In this document: positions 41,177-50,302 of the stretch, one piece after another
How the letters are laid out: each line of letters begins with the position of its first letter
Numbering within the stretch: the first letter of the stretch is position 1
The notes under the pieces: model-generated
The model's input: only the letters and a program-made list of their open reading frames with translations
Database searches by the model: none
Told to the model about the DNA's origin: nothing
NCBI RefSeq assembly: GCF_010730055.1
Contig: NZ_AP022575.1
Coordinates: forward strand, 868,001 to 932,000
Direction: 5' to 3'
Length of the DNA stretch: 64,000 bases
DNA from: Mycobacterium shinjukuense
GTDB taxonomy: Bacteria > Actinomycetota > Actinomycetes > Mycobacteriales > Mycobacteriaceae
Translations under genes and position numbers: made by a program

Positions 41177-42742
41177 GTGCGCCACGCCGATGGCGGCCAT
41201 GTTGCCGGCCAGCCGGGGCGCCTGGACGTGCGCCTGGTTCCGGCCGCGGTGACCAGCTGGTTGGTGACCGCGGTCGGCATCGTGTGGCCGATCGGCAGCG
41301 CATTGGCCGCGTGCTGCACGGTGCCGGCGGCCGCGTCGGTAGTGCTGTGGCGGTGGGCGCCGCACCCAGCGGACCGGGCCGCACGGCTGCGGGCGGTGAG
41401 CGCGGGCCTGATGGCGATCGCAGTCGTGGGCGCGGGCTACGGTCTGGCGATCGCGTTGCGCGCCGACGCGGTCGGTCGCCACCCGATTACCGCGGCGTTT
41501 GGCACCTCCGCCCCGGTGACCGTCACGCCCAGCGAAAGCCCGCTGTCGTTGGGTCGGGGCAGGCTGATGTTCCGGGCGACGATCCAGCGTCTGCGCGACG
41601 ACGAGATCTCGGGCCGGGTCGTGGTTTTCGCGCGTGCTGTGGACTTCGGCGAGTTGATGGTGGGCCAGCCGGTGGCCTTCACCGCACGCATCACTCGCCC
41701 GGTCCGCCATGACCTGAGCGTCGCGGTGCTCAACGCGACAGGCCGGCCGAGCATGGGCCAGGCCGGTGTGGTGCAGCGGGCCGCGCACACCGTGCGCAGC
41801 CGGTTCGCCGCGGCGGTTCGCCGGGCGTTGCCCGCCGATGAGGCCGCGATGTTGCCCGCCCTGGTTCTCGGTGACACCACGTCGGTCACCACCGAGACCA
41901 GCCGCGAGTTCCGCGCGGCGGGGATGACGCACCTGACGGCGGTGTCGGGGGCCAACGTCACGATCGTGTGCGCGTCGGTGCTGTTCTCAGCCCGGTTGAT
42001 CGGGCCGCGTGCGGCCGTGACGCTCGCCGCGCTCGCGCTGATGGCGTTCGTCATCGTGGTGCAGCCGACGGCCAGCGTGTTGCGGGCGGGGGTGATGGGC
42101 GCTATCGCGCTGGTGGGAATGCTGTCCTCGCGGCGACGGCGGGCGATTCCGGCGCTGTCGGCCACGGTGTTGCTATTGCTGGCGATGGCCCCGCACCTGG
42201 CCGTGGACATGGGCTTCGCGTTGTCGGTGGCCGCTACCGCCGCGCTGGTGGTCATCGCCCCGGTGTGGTCACAGTGGCTGGTCGTGCGCGGCTGCCCGCG
42301 ACGGCTGGCGGACGCGCTCGCGGTCGCGGGGGCCGCCCAGGTAGCGACGGCTCCGCTGGTCGCCGGCATGTCGGGGCGGGTCAGCCTGGTCGGCGCGGCC
42401 GCCAATCTCGCGGTGGTGGCGGTGATAACGCCGATCACAGTGCTGGGCAGCGCGGCGGCGGTACTGGCCGTCGGGTGGCCGGCCGGCGCACAGCTGCTCA
42501 TCCGTTTCACCGGGCCCGAGGTGTGGTGGGTGCTGCGCGTGGCGCACTGGGCCGCCGCCGTGCCCGGGGCGACCGTGTCCGTTCCGACGGGGTTTGCCGG
42601 GGCGCTGGTCGTCGGTTGCGGTCTGGGGTTTGTCGTTGCGCTGTGTCGCTGGCGGTGGTGTCGCGCGTGGCTGTTCTTCGTGATCCTGCTCGCCGCCGCT
42701 TGCCTGCTGGCCTGGTCGCTGTCGGGACTGGTCGGGCCCTAA
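41177..42742 (+). CDS. comEC: ComEC/Rec2-family DNA uptake channel protein
   Basis: A polytopic membrane protein of about 521 residues (Rv2414c homologue). The competence domain signature ALVLGDTTSVTTETSREFRA, then MTHLTAVSGANVTIV, is near residues 233-270, followed by many hydrophobic helices. ComEC carries single-stranded DNA across the membrane in competent bacteria. The C-terminal metallo-beta-lactamase-like domain of longer ComEC proteins is absent, as in other mycobacteria. The start is uncertain: the GTG at 41177 lies 5 bases after the comEA stop, and another GTG is at 41228. Its role in mycobacteria is untested as far as I know. Confidence 0.87.
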   Translation: MRHADGGHVAGQPGRLDVRLVPAAVTSWLVTAVGIVWPIGSALAACCTVPAAASVVLWRWAPHPADRAARLRAVSAGLMAIAVVGAGYGLAIALRADAVGRHPITAAFGTSAPVTVTPSESPLSLGRGRLMFRATIQRLRDDEISGRVVVFARAVDFGELMVGQPVAFTARITRPVRHDLSVAVLNATGRPSMGQAGVVQRAAHTVRSRFAAAVRRALPADEAAMLPALVLGDTTSVTTETSREFRAAGMTHLTAVSGANVTIVCASVLFSARLIGPRAAVTLAALALMAFVIVVQPTASVLRAGVMGAIALVGMLSSRRRRAIPALSATVLLLLAMAPHLAVDMGFALSVAATAALVVIAPVWSQWLVVRGCPRRLADALAVAGAAQVATAPLVAGMSGRVSLVGAAANLAVVAVITPITVLGSAAAVLAVGWPAGAQLLIRFTGPEVWWVLRVAHWAAAVPGATVSVPTGFAGALVVGCGLGFVVALCRWRWCRAWLFFVILLAAACLLAWSLSGLVGP

Positions 42743-42775
42743 GCCCACGTCGGGCTTCCGTGACACCATCATGGG

Positions 42776-43747
42776 GTGAGCGAGCTGTCACCGTTGCACT
42801 TGGTATTGGGGGATGAAGAACTGCTGATCGAGCGGGCTGTGGCGCAGATCCTGCGGTCGGTTCGCCAGCGGGCAGGAGCCGGCGCCGATGACGTCCCGGT
42901 GAACCGCATGCGGGCAGGCGACGTCAGCACCCATGAGCTCGCCGAACTGCTCAGCCCGTCATTGTTCGCCGAGGAGCGGATGGTCGTGCTCGAGGCCGCC
43001 GCCGAGGCGGGCAAGGACGCGGCCGCGGTGATCGCTGCCATGGCCGCCGACATTCCCGCGGGCACGGTGTTGGTGGTGGTGCACTCGGGCGCAGGGCGGG
43101 CCAAAGCGCTGGCCGGCGAGCTGCGGTCGCTGGGCGCACAGGTGCATCCCTGCGCGAAGATCACCAAGGCCAGCGAACGCGCCGACTTCGTGCGGGAGGA
43201 ATTTCGATCGTTGCGGGTCAGCGTCGACGAGCAAACGGTGACCGCCCTGCTCGACGCGGTTGGCTCCGACATCCGCGAGCTCGCGTCGGCATGTTCCCAG
43301 TTGGTCGCCGACACCGCCGGCGCCGTCGATGCCGCCGCGGTCCGGCGTTATCACAGCGGCAAGGCCGAGGTGCGCGGCTTTGATATCGCCGACAAGGCCG
43401 TGGCCGGCGATGTGTCAGGGGCCGTCGAGGCGCTGCGATGGGCGATGATGCGCGGCGAGCCGCTCGTGGTGTTGGCCGATGCGCTGGCCGAAGCCATCCA
43501 CACCATCGGGCGGGTCGGGCCGCTGTCCGGGGATCCGTACCGGCTGGCCGCGCAACTGGGGATGCCGCCCTGGCGGGTGCAGAAGGCCCAGAAACAGGCC
43601 CGGCGCTGGTCGCGCGACTCGGTGGCCACCGCCATGAAGCTGGTGGCGGCGCTCAACGCCAACGTCAAGGGTGCGGCCGCGGACGCCGACTACGCGCTGG
43701 AATCCGCGGTCAGGAAGGTCGCCGAGCTGGCGGCCGAGCGCGCCTGA
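42776..43747 (+). CDS. holA: DNA polymerase III delta subunit
   Basis: A 323-residue clamp-loader subunit (Rv2413c homologue) that opens the sliding clamp. The N-terminal AAA+-like domain reads LHLVLGDEELLIERAVAQIL and the middle has LFAEERMVVLEAAAEAGKD. SDIRELASACSQLVADTAG is the typical sensor-like region. The C-terminal collar domain includes MPPWRVQKAQKQARRWSRDS. It starts with GTG 34 bases after comEC. It converges on rpsT, leaving a 4-base gap between the stops. Confidence 0.92.
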   Translation: MSELSPLHLVLGDEELLIERAVAQILRSVRQRAGAGADDVPVNRMRAGDVSTHELAELLSPSLFAEERMVVLEAAAEAGKDAAAVIAAMAADIPAGTVLVVVHSGAGRAKALAGELRSLGAQVHPCAKITKASERADFVREEFRSLRVSVDEQTVTALLDAVGSDIRELASACSQLVADTAGAVDAAAVRRYHSGKAEVRGFDIADKAVAGDVSGAVEALRWAMMRGEPLVVLADALAEAIHTIGRVGPLSGDPYRLAAQLGMPPWRVQKAQKQARRWSRDSVATAMKLVAALNANVKGAAADADYALESAVRKVAELAAERA

Positions 43748-43751
43748 GGGG

Positions 43752-44015
43752 TCAGCCGAGCTTGTTGAGCGTGCGCGCCAGCGCCGACTTCTTGTTGGCG
43801 GCCTGGTTCTTGTGAATCACGCCTTTGCTGGCCGCCTTGTCCAGTTTGCGGCTGGTCGACGCCAGCAATTCGGCGGCCTTTTGCTGGTCCCCGGAATGGA
43901 CCGCCTCGCGGAACGCGCGGACCGCGGTACGCAGCGAGGACTTCACCGACTTGTTGCGCAGCCGGGCGCGCTCGTTGGTGCGATTGCGCTTCCGCTGCGA
44001 CTTGATGTTGGCCAC
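43752..44015 (-). CDS. rpsT: 30S ribosomal protein S20
   Basis: An 87-residue small-subunit protein that binds 16S rRNA. The N-terminus MANIKSQRKRNRTNERARLR and the block KGVIHKNQAANKKSALARTL are diagnostic of S20. The protein is Lys/Arg rich and helical. It sits next to holA, an arrangement common in bacteria, but in the convergent orientation. A promoter candidate lies about 50-80 bases upstream. Confidence 0.97.
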   Translation of the reverse strand: MANIKSQRKRNRTNERARLRNKSVKSSLRTAVRAFREAVHSGDQQKAAELLASTSRKLDKAASKGVIHKNQAANKKSALARTLNKLG

Positions 44016-44065
44016 GCGTGTGTCCCTTTGCGTCTCGGTGGTTGTTTGGCTGACGGCGACTGCCC

Positions 44066-44095
44066 AGGTTAGCAGTCGGTTACGTTTTCGCCCAA
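44066..44095 (-). promoter_or_regulatory. Candidate rpsT promoter
   Basis: On the minus strand TTGGGC (44090-44095) and TAACCT (44066-44071) are 18 bases apart, a good housekeeping pattern. This gives a leader of about 45 bases before the rpsT ATG at 44015. Confidence 0.55.
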
Positions 44096-44138
44096 AAGCG
44101 GAATCCCTGGCCTGCCGGGATGTCCAATGTGAGGCAGC

Positions 44139-45809
44139 ATGACACAGGTGAGTCTTCCGAACCCGGTGGCGGCAAACAGGCGGCGGTCGCCCGCTCGATC
44201 CGAGCGCATCTTCGACGGCTACAACACCTCGGATGCCTACTCGAAGGCTTTCGACGAAATGTTCGATGCGCAGGGCAACGTCCGCGGCCCGTACAAGGGT
44301 ATCTACGCCGAGCTGGCACCCTCGGACGCCTCAGAGCTCAAGGCCCGGGCCGACGCGTTGGGTCGTGCGTTCATCGACCAGGGCATCACGTTCTCGCTGT
44401 CGGGCCAGGAGCGACCGTTTCCCTTGGACCTGGTGCCGCGGGTGATCTCGGCCGCCGAGTGGGCCCGGCTGGAGCGCGGCATCATCCAACGTGTCAAGGC
44501 GCTGGAGATGTACCTCGACGACATCTACGGCGATCAGGAGATCTTGCGCGACGGCGTCATCCCGCGCCGGTTGGTGACCTCCTGTGAGCACTTTCACCGG
44601 CAGGCCGTGGGGATCGTCCCGCCTAACGGTGTGCGCATCCATGTTGCCGGTATCGACCTGATCCGCGACGATCGCGGCGACTTCCGGGTGCTCGAGGACA
44701 ACCTGCGCTCACCCTCGGGGGTGTCCTACGTCATGGAGAACCGGCGCACGATGGCGCGCGTCTTCCCGAACTTGTTCGCCACCCATCGGGTGCGCACCGT
44801 CGACGACTACTCGGCGCACCTGCTGCGGGCGCTGCGCAACTCGGCGGCCACCAACGAGGCCGACCCGACCGTGGTCGTGCTGACCCCCGGGGTGTACAAC
44901 TCGGCCTACTTCGAGCATTCGCTGTTGGCCCGGCAAATGGGCGTCGAACTGGTCGAGGGCCGTGACCTATTCTGCCGCGACAACCAGGTGTACATGCGTA
45001 CCACCGAAGGGGAGCGCCAGGTCGATGTGATCTATCGGCGCATCGACGACACGTTCCTCGACCCGTTGCAGTTTCGGGCCGACTCGATGCTCGGGGTGGC
45101 CGGCCTGGTCAACGCCGCCCGCGCCGGCAACGTGGTCCTCTCCAGCGCGATCGGCAACGGGGTAGGCGATGACAAGCTCGTCTACACCTACGTGCCCACC
45201 ATGATCGAGTACTACCTCCGCGAGAAACCGCTGCTGGCCAATGTGGAGACCCTGCGGTGCTGGCTGGACGACGAGCGCGAACAGGTGCTGGACCGCATCC
45301 ACGAACTCGTCCTCAAGCCGGTCGAAGGGTCCGGCGGCTACGGCATCGTGTTCGGCCCGGAAGCCTCCGAGAAAGAACTGGCCGCCGTCAGCAAGAAGAT
45401 CCGCGACGACCCGCGAAGCTGGATCGCGCAGCCGATGATGGAACTGTCGACCGTGCCGACCCGGGTCGAAGGGTCGCTGGCGCCCCGCTACGTCGACCTG
45501 AGGCCGTTCGCGGTCAACGACGGCGACGAGGTGTGGGTGCTGCCGGGCGGGCTGACCCGGGTGGCCCTGGTCGAGGGTTCGCGAGTGGTCAACTCCAGCC
45601 AGGGCGGCGGCTCCAAGGACACCTGGGTGCTGGCGCCGCGCGCTTCGGTGGCCCAACGAGAGCTGGGCGCCGCACGGGTCATGCGTTCCCTGCCGAAGCC
45701 AGTGCTGGAGCAAGAACTCGACGCGTCGCGGCCGATCCATCAACAAGACGAGCAACCTCAGCAGCAACAGCAGCAGCAACAGCAGCAGCGACCGAAGGCG
45801 ATCCACTGA
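44139..45809 (+). CDS. Circularly permuted ATP-grasp protein with polyglutamine tail
   Basis: A 556-residue protein (Rv2411c homologue) of the CP-ATP-grasp family. Conserved blocks are YLDDIYGDQEILRDGVIPRR, VAGIDLIRDDRGDFRVLEDN, LKPVEGSGGYGIVFGPEASE and VLPGGLTRVALVEGSRVVNS. Family members in other bacteria sit beside alpha-E and transglutaminase-like genes, exactly as here, and are thought to form amide bonds in an unknown peptide-like product. The C-terminus carries a run of 10 glutamines near residue 542, encoded by mixed CAG/CAA codons. The stop overlaps the next ATG. Confidence 0.88.
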   Translation: MTQVSLPNPVAANRRRSPARSERIFDGYNTSDAYSKAFDEMFDAQGNVRGPYKGIYAELAPSDASELKARADALGRAFIDQGITFSLSGQERPFPLDLVPRVISAAEWARLERGIIQRVKALEMYLDDIYGDQEILRDGVIPRRLVTSCEHFHRQAVGIVPPNGVRIHVAGIDLIRDDRGDFRVLEDNLRSPSGVSYVMENRRTMARVFPNLFATHRVRTVDDYSAHLLRALRNSAATNEADPTVVVLTPGVYNSAYFEHSLLARQMGVELVEGRDLFCRDNQVYMRTTEGERQVDVIYRRIDDTFLDPLQFRADSMLGVAGLVNAARAGNVVLSSAIGNGVGDDKLVYTYVPTMIEYYLREKPLLANVETLRCWLDDEREQVLDRIHELVLKPVEGSGGYGIVFGPEASEKELAAVSKKIRDDPRSWIAQPMMELSTVPTRVEGSLAPRYVDLRPFAVNDGDEVWVLPGGLTRVALVEGSRVVNSSQGGGSKDTWVLAPRASVAQRELGAARVMRSLPKPVLEQELDASRPIHQQDEQPQQQQQQQQQQRPKAIH

Positions 45810-46786
45810 TGCTCGCCCGCAATGCCGAAGCGCTGTATTGGATCGGTCGCTACGTCGAGCGGGCCGACGACACCGCGCGCATCCTCGACGTCGCGGTGCA
45901 CCAGCTGCTCGAGGATTCCAGCGTCGATCCCGACCAGGCCTCCAGGCTGCTGTTGCGGGTGCTCGGCATCGAGCCACCCAACCACCGGCTGGATGTCTGG
46001 TCCTTGACGGACCTGGTGGCGTTTCGCACCAACGCCGAGGGCGGGTGTTCGATCGTGGACGCGATCTCGGCGGCGCGGGAAAACGCAAGGTCGGCACGCG
46101 AAGTCATCTCCAGCGAGACCTGGGAGTGCATCAACACCACCTACCACGGCCTACCGGAACGCGAACGTGCCGCCAAACGCCTTGGGCCACATGAATTTTT
46201 GTCGTTCATCGAAGGTCGGGCGGCGATGTTCGCGGGCTTGGCGGATTCCACACTCTCCCGTGACGACGGATACCGATTCATGGTGCTGGGCCGGGCGATC
46301 GAGCGAGTCGACATGACGGTGCGGCTGTTGCTGTCCCGGGTGGGAGACAGCGCGTCGTCGCCGGCGTGGGTGACGTTGCTGCGCTCGGCGGGCGCGCACG
46401 ACACCTATTTGCGCACCTACCGTGGTGTGCTGGACGCGAGCCGTGTGGTCGAGTTCATGATGCTCGACCGGCTCTTCCCGCGCTCGGTGTATTACTCGCT
46501 GAAGCTGGCCGAACACAACCTCGATGAGCTGCTGCACAATCGGCAGAGCCGCATCGGGTCCACCACCGAAGCGCAGCGGTTGTTGGGACAGGCACGCAGC
46601 CAGCTGGAGTTCGTGCAACCCGGTGTCCTGCTCGAGTCGCTGGAGAGCCGCTTGGCGGGTTTGCAGAGAACCTGTCGTGACGTCGGAGATGCGTTGGCGC
46701 TGCAGTACTTCCACGCAGCTCCCTGGGTCGCGTGGTCGGACGCCGGCCAGCGCTGCCAACTGGTCACCGAACAAGGCGAATCCTGA
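45809..46786 (+). CDS. Alpha-E (DUF403) domain protein
   Basis: A 325-residue protein, the length of Rv2410c. The alpha-E family is all-helical; this one opens MLARNAEALYWIGRYVERAD and includes FIEGRAAMFAGLADSTLSRD, then YRFMVLGRAIERVDMTVRLL. It has no catalytic motif I can point to. It always travels with the CP-ATP-grasp and transglutaminase-like genes. Start and stop overlap both neighbours (TGATG), so the trio is translated as a unit. Confidence 0.88.
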   Translation: MLARNAEALYWIGRYVERADDTARILDVAVHQLLEDSSVDPDQASRLLLRVLGIEPPNHRLDVWSLTDLVAFRTNAEGGCSIVDAISAARENARSAREVISSETWECINTTYHGLPERERAAKRLGPHEFLSFIEGRAAMFAGLADSTLSRDDGYRFMVLGRAIERVDMTVRLLLSRVGDSASSPAWVTLLRSAGAHDTYLRTYRGVLDASRVVEFMMLDRLFPRSVYYSLKLAEHNLDELLHNRQSRIGSTTEAQRLLGQARSQLEFVQPGVLLESLESRLAGLQRTCRDVGDALALQYFHAAPWVAWSDAGQRCQLVTEQGES

Positions 46787-47625
46787 TGTGGCGCATGCGG
46801 GTGGTGCACTCCACCGGGTATGCATACCAGTCGCCGGTGACCGCATCCTACAACGAAGCCCGGCTGACGCCGCGGTCCAACACCCGGCAAAACGTCATCC
46901 TCAACCGGGTCGAAACAATCCCGGCCACTCGGTCGTATCGTTACATCGACTATTGGGGTACCGCGGTGACGGCGTTCGACCTGCATGCGCCGCACACCGA
47001 ACTGACGGTGACCTCCGCGTCGGTCGTCGAGACCGAACGCCCGGAGCCGCCCGCGGACAAGGCCACCTGGACAGACTTGGCGTCGGACGCGGTGATCGAT
47101 CGATTCGACGAAGTGCTGCGCCCCACACCGCGCACGCCCACAAGCAAACGCGTTGCCGCCGTGGGCAAGCGGATCATGAAAACCCACGAGCCCAGCGACG
47201 CGGTGGTCGCCGCGGCACGGTGGGCCCGCAGCGAACTGGAATACCTTCCGGGCACCACCGGGGTGTATTCGTCCGGGCTGGACGCGTTGGAGCAAGGCAA
47301 GGGTGTCTGCCAGGATTTCGTGCATTTGACGCTGATGTTGTTGCGCAGCATGGGAATTCCCGGGCGCTATGTGTCCGGGTACCTGCACCCGCATCGCCAT
47401 GCCGCGGTCGGGAAAACCGTGGACGGACGCAGCCACGCGTGGATTCAGGCCTGGACCGGGGGTTGGTGGAACTATGACCCCACCAACGACACCGAGATCA
47501 GCGAGCAATACGTGAGCGTGGGCGTTGGTCGTGACTACACCGACGTGGCGCCGCTGAAAGGCATCTATTCCGGGCAGGGGGCCACCGACCTGGACGTGGT
47601 CGTGGAGGTCACCCGATTGGCTTAG
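46786..47625 (+). CDS. Transglutaminase-like cysteine protease family protein
   Basis: A 279-residue protein, the length of Rv2409c. The N-terminal beta-rich domain is typical of bacterial transglutaminase-like proteins (MRVVHSTGYAYQSPVTASYN). The catalytic triad is visible: Cys in GKGVCQDFVHLTLML near residue 175, His in VDGRSHAWIQAW, Asp in WNYDPTND. With the ATP-grasp and alpha-E proteins it probably makes or breaks an isopeptide bond in an unknown product. The stop codon overlaps the convergent PE-PGRS stop. Confidence 0.9.
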   Translation: MWRMRVVHSTGYAYQSPVTASYNEARLTPRSNTRQNVILNRVETIPATRSYRYIDYWGTAVTAFDLHAPHTELTVTSASVVETERPEPPADKATWTDLASDAVIDRFDEVLRPTPRTPTSKRVAAVGKRIMKTHEPSDAVVAAARWARSELEYLPGTTGVYSSGLDALEQGKGVCQDFVHLTLMLLRSMGIPGRYVSGYLHPHRHAAVGKTVDGRSHAWIQAWTGGWWNYDPTNDTEISEQYVSVGVGRDYTDVAPLKGIYSGQGATDLDVVVEVTRLA

Positions 47626-49040
47626 GCGTTAGCGCCGGGGCGCCCGGGCTGGCCAATCACCCCGGCGGCTCCACCGCTCCCGCCGGTGCCACCCGGGGCA
47701 ACCCCGAAGCCACGCCCGCCGGCACCACCATCGCCGCCGTTGCCGATGAACCGGGCGTCCCCGCCGCTGCCGCCGTTGCCACCGGTCATGCTCATGGCGT
47801 TGCCGAAGCCACCTGCTCCGCCGTCCCCGCCGCTGCCCATGATGACCGCGCCCAGCCCGCCGTTGCCCCCAAAGCCGCCACCGGATCCGCCGTTTCCGCC
47901 GACCCCGCCGAAGCCGAACAGCCCGGCGTCACCGCCGTCCCCGCCGGTGCCGCCGGAGGGGAACGAGGCGTAATGTCCGGTGCCGCCGTTGCCGCCGGCG
48001 CCGCCGAACCCGTAGATCACCGCCGCGCGGCCGCCGTCCCCGCCTTCGCCGCCGAAAACGGTGCTTCCGTCGCCGCCGACACCGCCGGCACCGCCGCTGC
48101 CGATCACATAGCCGGCCGCGCCGCCGCGCCCGCCCGCTCCGCCGGAGGCGCCGCCAATGCCACCACCACCGCCGGTCCCGCCGTTGCCGAACAGCGCTCC
48201 GCCGCTGCCGCCGTCACCGCCCAAACCGCCCAGGCCGGCGGGGTTGGCGGTGTTGTTGCCGCCGTGGCCGCCGGCGCCGCCGGTGCCGAACAGCCACGCG
48301 TCGCCACCGAACCCGCCGGCACCGCCGGTGGCGGTGACCGGCCCGCCCGCACCGCCGGTTCCGCCGTCCCCGCCGTTGCCGAACAGCAGACCCCCGAGGC
48401 CACCGTTGCCGCCGGCACCGGCCACACCGGTGACGACGGTGGCGATGCCCCCGGTGCCGCCGGCCCCGCCGTTGCCCAGCAGCCAGGCGTTGCCACCGAA
48501 CCCGCCGGCACCGCCATCTCCACCGGTGCCGCCGGCGCCGCCATTGCCGATCAGCCCGGCCGGGCCGCCGTTACCGCCGGCGACTCCGGCGAGCGTGCTG
48601 TCGCCGCCCCGTCCGCCATTGCCGTACAGCAGCCCGCCCGGTCCGCCGGGTTGTCCCACGCCTCCGACGGTGGTGCCGTCGGCGCCGTTGCCGATCAGTG
48701 GACGGCCCAGCAACGCCTGGGTGGGCGCATTGATCGCGTCGAGTAGGGCCTGCTGGACGTTGGCGGCCTCCGCGCCGGCGTACGCGTTGCCATTGGCAAT
48801 CAGGATGTGCACCAACCGGTCATGCAACGCCGTCATCCGGGTGCCGATGGACTGATAATCCCGGGCATGCGCGCCGAACAGCGCGGTGACGGCCACGGAC
48901 ACCTGGTCGGCGGCGGGCGCCCGCAAGCCGACCGTGTGGGCCGCCGCGAGAGTGTTGGCCTCCGTGATCAGCGAACCGACGGCGGCCAATTCGGCGGCCT
49001 TCGCCAGCATCGCCTCCGGCCCCGCCACCACAAACGACAC
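47622..49040 (-). CDS. PE-PGRS family protein
   Basis: A 472-residue protein. The PE domain (1 to about 100) starts MSFVVAGPEAMLAKAAELAA, the linker is LLGRPLIGNGADG near 115, and the rest is Gly-Gly-Ala/Asn PGRS repeats (GGAGGTGG, GNGGDGG) ending QPGRPGANA. There is no separate C-terminal domain. I chose the GTG at 49040 because AGGTGA lies just upstream; the longer ATG start adds an untypical MRGGDP. PE_PGRS proteins are exported by ESX-5 and are surface-exposed. By position and orientation this is where M. tuberculosis has PE24 (Rv2408). Confidence 0.9.
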   Translation of the reverse strand: MSFVVAGPEAMLAKAAELAAVGSLITEANTLAAAHTVGLRAPAADQVSVAVTALFGAHARDYQSIGTRMTALHDRLVHILIANGNAYAGAEAANVQQALLDAINAPTQALLGRPLIGNGADGTTVGGVGQPGGPGGLLYGNGGRGGDSTLAGVAGGNGGPAGLIGNGGAGGTGGDGGAGGFGGNAWLLGNGGAGGTGGIATVVTGVAGAGGNGGLGGLLFGNGGDGGTGGAGGPVTATGGAGGFGGDAWLFGTGGAGGHGGNNTANPAGLGGLGGDGGSGGALFGNGGTGGGGGIGGASGGAGGRGGAAGYVIGSGGAGGVGGDGSTVFGGEGGDGGRAAVIYGFGGAGGNGGTGHYASFPSGGTGGDGGDAGLFGFGGVGGNGGSGGGFGGNGGLGAVIMGSGGDGGAGGFGNAMSMTGGNGGSGGDARFIGNGGDGGAGGRGFGVAPGGTGGSGGAAGVIGQPGRPGANA

Positions 49041-49277
49041 TGGGTCACCTCCCCTCACGACGCCCGGCCATCACCTGGTCATCGTCGCTGCGCCACCACG
49101 GCGAATCGTATAGCTCGCGCTGCCGGCAACGGGTATTTCCGCGAAACAGCGGTCACGTGTTGCGCGCTGTCCCGCGCCGCCGCGTCAGCCGGTGGGCAGC
49201 ATGGGTGTATGAGAGATCTACCAACAGGCGGCAGCAGGTCGAGGCCGTGCCACCTGAGCCGGGGGTGCCGGGGCGCG

Positions 49278-50120
49278 CTACCGCCGCGCGGTCACCGCAA
49301 CGCGGTGTAGGTCGTCGCCGAGCTCGACCTGCCCGCTGAACTCGGTCGCGGCCAGGGCCCGCCACTGCTCCTCTTGCCCTGGCACCAGCGCCGGCACGTA
49401 GTGCGTCATGACCAACGATCCCACGCCGGCACGCTGCGCGGTGGCCGCCGCCTCCTGCACCGACGAGTGGTAGTCGCAAATGTCCCGTATCCGCTGCTGC
49501 GGGAGGTGCGCGACGATGTCCTTGCGGATCACCGTGTGGACCAACGCCCCGGCACCGGCGGCCAGTTCGTCCAGGCCGGCGCAGGGCACCGTGTCGCCGG
49601 CCAGCACCACCGACGCGCCATCGGCCTCGATCCGGAATCCGATGGTCGGCGCCACCGGCCGGTGGTCGGTGGGGGCCACTCGGATGGTCACACCGTCGCG
49701 GTGCCACACCGCGCCGTGGGTGTATTCGTGGACTTCCATCGGTGGTGGTGTGTTCAGGTCGGCGTGATGGGCGATGCGGTATCCGATGTCGTGGCCGAAC
49801 GCGGTCAGCGTCGCCGCCACCACGTCCGCGGTGCCCGGCGGTCCGATGACCGGCAGCGGCGCCGGGTCCGGGGCAAAGTTGGTCACCCAACCGGTGATCA
49901 GCACGTCACCAAGGTCGGCGATGTGGTCACTGTGTAGGTGGGTGAGCAAGACGGCCGATAACCCGGCCGCGCCCACGCCGACAGCCGTGGCGCGCTGCAA
50001 CACGCCGCGCCCGCAGTCCACCAAGAACACCTGTCCGCGCGCTCGCACCAGGGTGGCCGGACCCGCGCGATTCGGGTCGGGGATGGGGCTTCCGGTTCCG
50101 AGCAAGGTGATCTCGATCAT
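49278..50120 (-). CDS. Metallo-beta-lactamase-fold hydrolase, RNase Z-like
   Basis: A 280-residue protein (Rv2407 homologue, often annotated ribonuclease Z). It starts MIEITLLGTGSPIPDPNRAG, an RNase Z-like opening. The zinc motif HxHxDH is in LLTHLHSDHIADLGDVL near residue 60. Further metal ligands are in VVLAGDTVPCAGLDELA and MTHYVPA. It could process tRNA 3' ends or act on small phosphodiester or sulfate substrates (arylsulfatase-type MBL proteins look alike). The 237-base gap to the PE-PGRS gene holds nothing I recognise. Confidence 0.83.
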   Translation of the reverse strand: MIEITLLGTGSPIPDPNRAGPATLVRARGQVFLVDCGRGVLQRATAVGVGAAGLSAVLLTHLHSDHIADLGDVLITGWVTNFAPDPAPLPVIGPPGTADVVAATLTAFGHDIGYRIAHHADLNTPPPMEVHEYTHGAVWHRDGVTIRVAPTDHRPVAPTIGFRIEADGASVVLAGDTVPCAGLDELAAGAGALVHTVIRKDIVAHLPQQRIRDICDYHSSVQEAAATAQRAGVGSLVMTHYVPALVPGQEEQWRALAATEFSGQVELGDDLHRVAVTARR

Positions 50121-50302
50121 GGCCCCATCCTTGCAACGCGAACGGGCGCAGGGCGACCCCCGCCACCGAGACGGCTGGCGGGCTCGCTGCCCGCACCGAC
50201 CGTCGGCTCGGTTGTTATCTGTGTTGCCGTATTGGCTTTGCCGCTGCGCGAGTTGGCCGTAGCCTGGTTGTGAATCGGATCACGGACCGGCGGGAGGGCT
50301 TG

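Noticed and set aside
47622..49040. CRISPR or simple-repeat array in the Gly-rich region
   Set aside because: The repetition is PGRS coding sequence in an intact frame with a PE domain.
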